A stretch of DNA of 24,428 nucleotides from an uncultured Thermomicrobia bacterium. Lineage in GTDB: Bacteria > Chloroflexota > Chloroflexia > Thermomicrobiales > JALYUS01. Positions 13,743 through 19,792 of this stretch are shown here, one piece after another. A program made the translations under genes and the position numbers. Under the pieces are notes generated by a model. The model worked only from the letters and a program-made list of their open reading frames with translations, was not told where the DNA came from and did no database searches. Each line of letters starts with the position of its first letter. Position 1 is the first letter of the stretch. The stretch spans positions 1-24,428 of the forward strand of contig CALBSO010000111.1 in assembly GCA_937968015.1 (NCBI GenBank). Reading direction: 5' to 3'.

Positions 13743-14696
13743 GTGGCAATCTCTGATCGCAGCGAGTTTCAGCCCGTAATACCCGTGGGGCCAGCGACTG
13801 GCGATACGACGGCAGTCGCGCTCCCGTTCATTGAGGAGCAACGTGTCAAGCAAAGCAGTCTGTTGAAGGACGCGATCTATCGCCTCCTGCGGAACAAACT
13901 CGCGGTGCTCGGTCTCGCCTTCATTCTGCTCGTCCTCTTCTGTGCGGCCTTCGCGAATGTCATTGCGCCGTATGGCTTCGCCGAAAAAGTGCCCGGCGAA
14001 TTCTACCGGACGCGCCCGAACTATTGGTTCCTCTTCGGCACCGACAATGTGGGCCGCGATGTCTTCACGCGGATCATGTACGGCGCGCGCACCTCGATGC
14101 TCGTTGGCTTCGGCTCGGTCGCCATGCAGTTGGTGATCGGGGTCTTCATCGGCTCTGTCGCCGGTTACTTCGCCGGGAACACGGACACCGGGCTGATGCG
14201 CGTGACGGATCTCTTCAATACGTTGCCACCGCTCTTGATCGCGATCATCATGCTGGCCGCCTTTGGCCCGAGCGTCTTCAATATCATCTTCGCGATCAGC
14301 ATCACCAGTTGGGTGACGATCGCGCGGCTGACCCGCGGGCAGATGCTCTCGCTGAGAGAGCTCGACTATATCAAAGCGTCGCGCACGGCGGGCGCGGGCG
14401 GGACGTATATCATCCTGCGGCATCTCCTGCCGAACACCCTGACGCCGCTGATTGTTTCCACAACTTTCGCGATCCCGACCGCGATCTTCTCGGAGGCATT
14501 CCTGTCATTCATCGGTATCGGCATCCGCCCGCCGAACCCGTCGTGGGGTGACATGGTCGCCGAGGGGCAGCAGTTTCTCCGCAGCGATCCGCACCTGGCG
14601 ATCATCCCAATCCTCTGCGTCATGCTGACGATGCTCGCGTTCATTCTACTCGGTTATGGCCTGCGCGATGCCCTCGATCCGAAGGGCAACAACTAG
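13743..14696 (+). CDS. dppC: Peptide/nickel-type ABC transporter permease, DppC family
   Basis: A 317-residue permease partner of DppB. A cytoplasmic N-terminal region (about 1-52) precedes the first span (53-75). The family hallmark FGTDNVGRDVFTR (98-110) follows in the first periplasmic segment. Further spans lie near 119-143, 161-192, 235-260 and 286-306. The ATPase-docking EAA loop is ELDYIKASRTAGAGGTYIILRHLLPN (206-231). The ending GYGLRDALDPKGNN is characteristic. The start is GTG 13743, with AAGGAG at 13730-13735 as ribosome-binding site. It is separated from dppB by 17 bp and surely co-transcribed with it. Just after its stop begins the large nested inverted-repeat region, so expression of the ATPase genes beyond may be set partly by that structure. 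Confidence 0.93.
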   Translation: MAISDRSEFQPVIPVGPATGDTTAVALPFIEEQRVKQSSLLKDAIYRLLRNKLAVLGLAFILLVLFCAAFANVIAPYGFAEKVPGEFYRTRPNYWFLFGTDNVGRDVFTRIMYGARTSMLVGFGSVAMQLVIGVFIGSVAGYFAGNTDTGLMRVTDLFNTLPPLLIAIIMLAAFGPSVFNIIFAISITSWVTIARLTRGQMLSLRELDYIKASRTAGAGGTYIILRHLLPNTLTPLIVSTTFAIPTAIFSEAFLSFIGIGIRPPNPSWGDMVAEGQQFLRSDPHLAIIPILCVMLTMLAFILLGYGLRDALDPKGNN

Positions 14697-14700
14697 AGAA

Positions 14701-14890
14701 GTAACGAGTAACGAGGAGCGAGGAGAACTACATAGAACGCACGTAGTTGGTGATTTCCCTGGTGGTGGCGGGCTTTAGCCTGCCACAGAGAGGCAGGCTA
14801 AAGCCCGCCACCACCGCATTCTCTCGCGAACTGCGTGCGTCCTACTACAACCGAGCAAGCGCATATCACTCGTTACTCGTTACTTTTGAC
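14701..14890. repeat. Nested three-layer inverted repeat with heptamer-word arms (array 5)
   Basis: The outer arms are heptamers: GTAACGA, GTAACGA, GGAGCGA, GGAGAAC (14701-14728) on the left; TCGTTAC, TCGTTAC, TTTTGAC (14870-14890) on the right. The middle arms are 14728-14748 and 14829-14848, imperfect but with the shared ACGCACG core. The inner arms, 14761-14784 and 14792-14815, are a perfect 24-bp stem with loop ACAGAGA. The whole unit can fold into one long hairpin and occupies nearly all of the 209-bp gap between dppC and dppD. The right end lies 3 bases before the dppD SD (GGGAGG, 14894-14899). Confidence 0.9.
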
Positions 14891-14905
14891 TCTGGGAGGT
14901 ATGGG

Positions 14906-15949
14906 GTGGTTGAAACAGTAGCATCGCGCGCGATGGCGGCGCGGGGTGCGGGCGGGAATGGGAAGAAGCCAATTCTTGAGGTGGATGGGCTGAAGACTCA
15001 GTTCTTCACGCGCGCGGGGATCGTCTATGCGGTGGACGGCGTCTCGTTCTCGGTGGACGAGGGGGAGACGGTCGGGATCGTCGGGGAGTCCGGCTGCGGC
15101 AAGTCCGTCACGTCGCTCTCCTTGATGCGTCTCGTGCCGAATCCGCCCGGCCGGATCGTGGACGGCCAGATCACCTTCCGCGTGGACGACACGGTCTACG
15201 ACATTCTCTCAATGAATGATTTCGAGATGCGCAAGGTGCGCGGCAATCATATGGCGATGATCTTCCAGGACCCGATGACCTCGCTCAACCCGGTGCTCTC
15301 GATCGGTTTCCAACTGACCGAACCGCTGATGTTGCACCTCCGCATGTCCAGGGAGGAAGCGCGACAACGGGCGATTGAACTGATGAAACAGGTCGGCATC
15401 CCCGGCGCGGAGGAACGCCTCGATTCCTACCCTCATCAGTACTCCGGCGGCATGCGGCAGCGCGTGATGATCGCCATCGCCCTTGCATGCAACCCGAAAC
15501 TGCTGATCGCGGACGAACCGACGACCGCGCTCGATGTGACGATTCAGGCGCAAATTCTCGACCTGATGCGGAAACTGAACGAGGAGACCGGCACGGCGAT
15601 CATCCTCATCACGCACGACCTCGGTGTCGTCGCGGAGATGTGCCAGCGCGTGATCGTGATGTACGCCGGGCAGATCATTGAGATGGCGCCGGTCGGGGAG
15701 TTGTTCAGCCACCCGCGGCACCCGTACACGGTTGGCCTGATGAACTCCGTGCCGCGCATCGGTGAGGATGTCAAGGTGCCGCTCCATCCCATCGCCGGGC
15801 TGCCACCGGACTTGCGCGATCCGCCAAAAGGGTGCCGATTCCGGCCGCGCTGCCCCCGCCGGACCGCACAATGCGAGGAAACGCCGAAACTGGAAGTGAT
15901 GGGGCCGAATCATCTCGCGGCGTGCTGGCACCCCATTGAGCAGGAGTAA
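14906..15949 (+). CDS. dppD: Peptide/nickel-type ABC transporter ATPase, DppD family
   Basis: A 347-residue cytoplasmic ATPase. Walker A is GESGCGKS (60-67), the Q-loop is Gln121 in MIFQDP, the ABC signature is YSGGMRQR (179-186), Walker B is LLIADEP (199-205) and the switch His is 237 in ITHD. The C-terminal oligopeptide-transporter extension (about 285-345) carries Cys310, Cys316, Cys323 and Cys340, the spacing that holds an iron-sulfur cluster in some Dpp ATPases. I chose GTG 14906 because GGGAGG (14894-14899) is 6 bases upstream; the open frame further upstream to 14747 passes through the inverted repeat. The stop codon lies within a 14-bp repeat (GAGTAACGAGGAGC, 15944-15957) that is identical to one at 14706-14719 upstream of the gene. 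Confidence 0.93.
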   Translation: MVETVASRAMAARGAGGNGKKPILEVDGLKTQFFTRAGIVYAVDGVSFSVDEGETVGIVGESGCGKSVTSLSLMRLVPNPPGRIVDGQITFRVDDTVYDILSMNDFEMRKVRGNHMAMIFQDPMTSLNPVLSIGFQLTEPLMLHLRMSREEARQRAIELMKQVGIPGAEERLDSYPHQYSGGMRQRVMIAIALACNPKLLIADEPTTALDVTIQAQILDLMRKLNEETGTAIILITHDLGVVAEMCQRVIVMYAGQIIEMAPVGELFSHPRHPYTVGLMNSVPRIGEDVKVPLHPIAGLPPDLRDPPKGCRFRPRCPRRTAQCEETPKLEVMGPNHLAACWHPIEQE

Positions 15950-16113
15950 CGAGGAGCATTCTTTCTCGATGGAAATGGCGTGAGGCCTATGGCCATGCCG
16001 ACCGTCGTGTGCGATGTAGAAAGGGTACAACGAGTACTGAGTAACGAGGAGAACGTCAAAGGAAGACTCCGACCCCTTGGTACTTGTTACTTTTGACTTT
16101 TGACTTGTTACTC
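15944..16113. repeat. Heptamer-word arrays 6 (GAGTAAC / GTCAAAA / TTGTTAC), dppD-dppF gap
   Basis: A first unit, GAGTAACGAGGAGC (15944-15957), overlaps the dppD stop. A second begins GAGTACT, GAGTAAC (16032-16045) and runs to GTCAAAGG (16055-16062). The right arm is four words in phase in mirror order: TTGTTAC (16084-16090), TTTTGAC (16091-16097), TTTTGAC (16098-16104), TTGTTAC (16105-16111). GAGTAAC 16039-16045 pairs with GTTACTC 16107-16113. The right arm ends 4 bases before the dppF SD. Bases 15958-16031 show only a weak CTTTCT/AGAAAG pair. Confidence 0.88.
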
Positions 16114-16129
16114 TCCGAAGGAGACGACG

Positions 16130-17125
16130 TTGGCACAGGAAGTCATGGAGGCGACCGCAAAGCCGATTGAGGAGGATGCCATCCTTGTTGTGGATGACAT
16201 CAAGAAGCATTTCCCCATCGGCGGTTTCGGGCGTCACGCAACAATCAAGGCGGTGGACGGCGTCTCGTTTTCCGTCCGCAAGGGCGAGACGTTTGGCCTC
16301 GTTGGGGAGTCCGGCTGCGGCAAGACGACACTCGGCCAGACAGTGATCCGACTCTATGAGCCGACAAGCGGCCGGGTGATGTTCGATGGGCGTGAGATTT
16401 CCCGCATTGGTGGCAACGAACTGCGGAGAGTTCGCCGCGGCCTGCAAATGATCTTCCAGGACCCCGCCGCCTCACTCGACCCGCGCATGACCGTCGGCTC
16501 GATCATCGCGGAGCCGCTGAATATCATCGGTATCGGCACGCGGGAGGAGCGGCGGGAGCGGGTACGCGAGTTATTGCGCGTTGTCGGCCTCAACTCGTAC
16601 TTCGTCAACCGTTATCCGCATGAGTTCTCCGGCGGGCAACGGCAACGCATCGGCATCGCCCGCGCGCTCGCGCCCAATCCGCAATTGATTATTTGCGATG
16701 AACCGGTCTCGGCGCTCGATGTTTCGATTCAGGCGCAGGTGCTCAACCTGCTGCGCGATTTGCAGCGCGAGTTCGGCCTCACCTACCTCTTCATCGCGCA
16801 CAACCTCGCCGTCGTCGCGCACATCTCCGACCGGGTCGGCGTGATGTATCTCGGCAAGATGATGGAGATCGGCGACAGCAAGACGATCACCGAGAACCCG
16901 GCACATCCGTACACGAAAGCGCTCATTTCGGCGATCCCGGTGCCCAGCCCGGGTCTGAAGCGCAACCGGATGGTGCTCACGGGTGATGTACCCAGCCCGG
17001 CGAACCCGCCGTCCGGGTGCCCATTCCACACGCGCTGCCCGATGGCGCGGCCAAATTGCGCGGTGGATGTGCCGCTGCTCACGCCGCGTGAGAATGACCA
17101 TTGGGTCGCCTGCCATTACGCATGA
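16130..17125 (+). CDS. dppF: Peptide/nickel-type ABC transporter ATPase, DppF family
   Basis: The second, 331-residue ATPase of the importer. Walker A is GESGCGKT (59-66), Q-loop Gln110 in MIFQDP, signature SGGQRQR (167-173), Walker B LIICDEP (186-192) and switch His224 in IAHN. The C-terminal extension has Cys297, Cys303, Cys310 and Cys328, again the pattern of an iron-sulfur site. DppD and DppF form the heterodimeric motor. I chose TTG 16130 as start because AAGGAG (16118-16123) is 6 bases before it; ATG 16145 is too far from that SD. An open frame starting at ATG 16100 would run through the heptamer array. The SD lies right after the array, so folding of the array could hide or expose it. 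Confidence 0.93.
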   Translation: MAQEVMEATAKPIEEDAILVVDDIKKHFPIGGFGRHATIKAVDGVSFSVRKGETFGLVGESGCGKTTLGQTVIRLYEPTSGRVMFDGREISRIGGNELRRVRRGLQMIFQDPAASLDPRMTVGSIIAEPLNIIGIGTREERRERVRELLRVVGLNSYFVNRYPHEFSGGQRQRIGIARALAPNPQLIICDEPVSALDVSIQAQVLNLLRDLQREFGLTYLFIAHNLAVVAHISDRVGVMYLGKMMEIGDSKTITENPAHPYTKALISAIPVPSPGLKRNRMVLTGDVPSPANPPSGCPFHTRCPMARPNCAVDVPLLTPRENDHWVACHYA

Positions 17126-17181
17126 TCCGCCTGCACTCGTTGCAGTCAGGTTCCGCGTGTCGGTTATGTAAAGGAGGGGGA

Positions 17182-17209
17182 TAGACAGGCGAAAGAAATA
17201 CGCTATACT
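17182..17209 (+). promoter_or_regulatory. Putative promoter of the first binding-protein gene
   Basis: TAGACA (17182-17187), 16 bases, TATACT (17204-17209). Transcription would start near 17216, giving a leader of about 94 bases. The leader holds a hairpin at 17259-17283 (GACGCC with GGCGTC, then TGTA with TACA around loop CGG). A separate promoter would let the lipoprotein be made in excess over the membrane parts. Confidence 0.6.
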
Positions 17210-17258
17210 GTAGACGACCCAAAAGGGAAAGCACAGTTGGGAACGACCGACACAGGGA

Positions 17259-17283
17259 GACGCCGTGTACGGTACAGGGCGTC
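17259..17283 (+). promoter_or_regulatory. Leader hairpin upstream of binding protein 1
   Basis: GACGCC (17259-17264) pairs with GGCGTC (17278-17283); after one G-G mismatch, TGTA pairs with TACA around loop CGG. It sits 17 bases before the SD GGAGG (17300-17304) and may protect the message or affect its translation. Confidence 0.45.
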
Positions 17284-17309
17284 GGGTTTGAGGAGAGTTG
17301 GAGGAACAG

Positions 17310-19331
17310 ATGGAATCTGGGGACAACCGGGATCACACACAGGTGCTCCGCGATCCGGAGGCGCTCGCGGTGTTCGAGCGCAACATGCGCGGCGCGGGCA
17401 TGCCTCGCCGCACCTTCCTCGCGATGGCGAGCGCCGCCGCCGGTACCGCCGCCCTCGCCGCCTGCGGCGGCAGTAGCAGCCCAACCGCAACGACCGCCGC
17501 GACCGTCGCGCCGACCAAGGCTGCGGCATCCGCCGCCGCCACAACCGCGCCAACAACCGCTGCCGCGTCCGCTGCCGCGCCGACAACGGCCGCCGCCGCG
17601 ACGAAGCCCGCGGCGAGCGCCGCCGCGACGACCGCGCCAGCAGCGACAACGAGCACGGGATCCGCCGTCGCGGCCGCACCGACCGTCGCTGCCGTCGCCG
17701 GCCCCGACAGCACGAAGGTCTTCGTTGACTTCCTTACCACCGAACCCGTGGACAATGACTTCAACCGCGACCTCTACTGCAGCGGCGTCGCCGCGCACAT
17801 GGTCGGTCTCTTGCGGTACGATCAGGACTTCAACCTCGTCCCGGAACTGGCGGAGTCGTACACGAACAAAGGCCCCGTCTTCACCTTCAAACTCCGCAAG
17901 GGCATTGTCTGGAGCGATGGCCAGCCGATCACCGCGAAGGACTTAGTCTACTCGACCCGCCGGATGATTGACCCGCGCACCGGCAATGGCTACAACTCGT
18001 TCTGGGACGGCGTCATCAAGGGCGCGTCGGATTTGTCCAGTGCCAAAGCGGATGCCCCTGCTGCCGACCTCGACAAACTTGCCGCGGCGGTCGGCGTCAA
18101 GGCGGTGGATGACAGCACGTTCGAGATCACAGGCGACAAGTTTGCCGGCCTGATCCCGAACCAGTCCGCCTACACCGCAACCGTCACCGCACGCGAGGAC
18201 ATCGTCAAGAAGTACGCGGACGCGAAGGGTGTCTCCCCGTGGACCGATCCCGGCAAGACGGGCGGCCCGGTGCTCGCCAGCGGCCCCTTCCAGATCACCG
18301 CGTGGAAGCACAATCAGTCGCTTGATTTGGTCCGCAATGACAAGTACTGGAACGCCACGAATATCAAGCAGAAGTACGTCACCTTCAAGATCATCCCGGA
18401 CCTAACCAAGAGCACGCTGCCCTTCGAGAATGGCGACGTAGATTACCAGGTCATCCCCTCCACCGAGGTGGATCGTTTCAAGGCCGACGCCAAACTGAAG
18501 AGCCAGGTCTTCCAGTACGTCTACCCCGGCATCCGCTTCCTGCTCCCGGACACCGGCCACCCGCCCTTCGATAAACTCGAAGTCCGGCAGGCGACGATCC
18601 TCTCGATTGACAAGGACCGCCTCGTCAACCAGGTCGGCCGGAAGATCCACACCGTCGCCTACGCGCTGACTGCTCCCGGCGTCTTCGGCTACTTCGACGA
18701 CGCCGACAACAAACTGAAGAACTTGCAGAAGTTCGACAAGACGGCAGCGCTCGCCGCATTGAAGGGGACGACGTTCGAGGGCGGCAGGAACTGGCCGAAA
18801 GTCACCCTCTCCTATAACACCTCCGACTCCGATATCCCGACTGGCTATCCCGATGAGATCGCGCGCCAGTTGAAGGACTCGATCAACATGGATGTCCAGG
18901 TGGAGCCGTTGGACGCCAAGGTCTGGAATGCGCGCCGGTTCAAGCTGGACTTGCAGCTCCTACTCTATCGGTGGTACCAGGACTATCCGGATCCCCACAA
19001 CAACTACTATCAGATGTTCTCGATCCACAACAAGGGCGCCGCACGCCAGTCCTACACCGATCCAACCTACGATGAGCTGACAACGAAGGCGGCGGCGGAG
19101 ACGGACAAGCAGAAGCGCCTGGACCTGTACTATCAGGCGGAGGTCCGCATCCAGACGCAGTGGGCATATATGCCGATCCACTGGCGCGTTGACAACCTCG
19201 CGATCAAGCCGTACGCGACGCGGTTCCCGAAGAACAAGCAGGGCTACACGCTCTACGACACGAACATCTTCTCGCGGCTGCTGGACTACGTCTACGTGAC
19301 GCCCGACAGCCCGCACGATCCGCCGAAGTAA
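17310..19331 (+). CDS. ABC transporter solute-binding lipoprotein, SBP_bac_5 family (copy 1), Tat-exported
   Basis: A 673-residue extracytoplasmic solute-binding protein of the DppA/OppA family. Residues 1-32 are a long cytoplasmic n-region, then RRTFL (33-37, twin-arginine motif), an Ala-rich core and the lipobox LAAC with Cys52. Together these predict export through Tat and lipid anchoring. Residues 53 to about 135 are a very repetitive Ala/Thr/Pro linker. The binding domain follows: YDQDFNLVPELAESY, FKLRKGIVWSDGQPITAKDLVYSTRRM, VRNDKYWN, DTGHPPFDKLEVRQA, LYRWYQDYPDPHNNYYQMFS. ATG 17310 is chosen because GGAGG is 5 bases upstream; TTG 17298 overlaps the SD. The two permease and two ATPase genes lie directly upstream. 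A tandem paralogue follows. The ligand is probably a peptide, by family only. Confidence 0.93.
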   Translation: MESGDNRDHTQVLRDPEALAVFERNMRGAGMPRRTFLAMASAAAGTAALAACGGSSSPTATTAATVAPTKAAASAAATTAPTTAAASAAAPTTAAAATKPAASAAATTAPAATTSTGSAVAAAPTVAAVAGPDSTKVFVDFLTTEPVDNDFNRDLYCSGVAAHMVGLLRYDQDFNLVPELAESYTNKGPVFTFKLRKGIVWSDGQPITAKDLVYSTRRMIDPRTGNGYNSFWDGVIKGASDLSSAKADAPAADLDKLAAAVGVKAVDDSTFEITGDKFAGLIPNQSAYTATVTAREDIVKKYADAKGVSPWTDPGKTGGPVLASGPFQITAWKHNQSLDLVRNDKYWNATNIKQKYVTFKIIPDLTKSTLPFENGDVDYQVIPSTEVDRFKADAKLKSQVFQYVYPGIRFLLPDTGHPPFDKLEVRQATILSIDKDRLVNQVGRKIHTVAYALTAPGVFGYFDDADNKLKNLQKFDKTAALAALKGTTFEGGRNWPKVTLSYNTSDSDIPTGYPDEIARQLKDSINMDVQVEPLDAKVWNARRFKLDLQLLLYRWYQDYPDPHNNYYQMFSIHNKGAARQSYTDPTYDELTTKAAAETDKQKRLDLYYQAEVRIQTQWAYMPIHWRVDNLAIKPYATRFPKNKQGYTLYDTNIFSRLLDYVYVTPDSPHDPPK

Positions 19332-19349
19332 CGGGAACCTCACCCCCAG

Positions 19350-19383
19350 CCCCTCTCCATTGCTTGTCAGCGATGGAGAGGGG
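19350..19383. repeat. CCCCTCTCCAT hairpin after binding protein 1
   Basis: CCCCTCTCCAT (19350-19360) pairs with ATGGAGAGGGG (19373-19383), and the stem continues inward through TGC/GCG to loop TTGTCA. A similar but decayed unit occurs at the same place after binding protein 2 (CCCCTCTC 21778-21785 with GAGAGGGG 21811-21818). Confidence 0.8.
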
Positions 19384-19390
19384 GAAGCAA

Positions 19391-19419
19391 GAAGGGCATC
19401 CGATTTCGGATGCTCTTTT
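19391..19419 (+). terminator. Terminator of binding protein 1
   Basis: GCATCCG (19396-19402), loop ATTT, CGGATGC (19407-19413), followed by TCTTTT and preceded by AAGAAG. It is a standard intrinsic terminator shape 60 bases after the stop. Confidence 0.75.
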
Positions 19420-19452
19420 CGCTTGCCTGGCGTCCAATTACGCGAAGAATGA

Positions 19453-19484
19453 GGTGGTAGCAGGCTTTCCAGCCTGCTACCACC
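19453..19484. repeat. GGCTT/AGCC palindrome
   Basis: A perfect 14-bp stem (19453-19466 with 19471-19484) and loop TTCC. Its core AGGCTTTCCAGCCT and GGTGG/CCACC ends resemble the inner stem at 14761-14815 and the smaller palindrome at 23291-23310. Confidence 0.85.
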
Positions 19485-19531
19485 GACAAAAACCTCGCTC
19501 TGTATGGATGTCAACCGGCAAAAATCTCCAC

Positions 19532-19560
19532 TTGCGCTCGCAGACATGATTTGCTACACT
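19532..19560 (+). promoter_or_regulatory. Putative promoter of the second binding-protein gene
   Basis: TTGCGC (19532-19537), 17 bases, TACACT (19555-19560) preceded by TGC (extended -10). The start near 19567 would give a leader of about 226 bases, unusually long for this window. Confidence 0.6.
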
Positions 19561-19792
19561 ACTCTCCGATCTGAAGGGACAGAATAATTCGTATGTGGGC
19601 GTGCGACCGCGCCATGCGAGCATACCCGGCACTGAAGCGCCACGACGTGATTCGGTTGGGTGGCATCACCAGAAGCGGCCAGAGACATGGCGGCGACTGT
19701 TTGATTGCAGGGGTACGTAGTTCTTCCGAGGGTTCCTCGACAGCGGTATCTGCGCGTGCGGGTACCCGGAAACAGCAAGGAGCGGAAGTCCC

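Larger units (their letters stand above)
19332..19792. other. 461-bp intergenic region between the two binding proteins
   Basis: This long gap holds, in order, a 14-bp hairpin (19350-19383), a terminator-like hairpin (19391-19419), a 14-bp perfect palindrome (19453-19484), a promoter (19532-19560) and a leader of about 226 bases. A 67-codon frame (19593-19796) without an SD ends with its TGA overlapping the next ATG; I do not regard it as a gene. No other structure is clear apart from GGGTAC/GTACCC at both ends of 19710-19770. Confidence 0.7.

Noticed and set aside
14747..14905. An N-terminal extension of the DppD ATPase
   Set aside because: It is a translation of the nested inverted repeat; a good SD and GTG lie after it.
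3037..16113. A CRISPR or CRISPR-like interpretation of the tandem words
   Set aside because: Units are 7 bp with no unique spacers, words vary between loci, and no cas gene is present.
17171..17180. A perfect SD-like AAGGAGGGGG after dppF
   Set aside because: No start codon with an open frame follows at a usable distance; it lies just upstream of the promoter of binding protein 1.
17333..17764. Alanine/valine-rich antisense frames opposite the binding-protein linkers
   Set aside because: They are the reverse reading of the repetitive Ala/Thr linker codons and contain no start signals.
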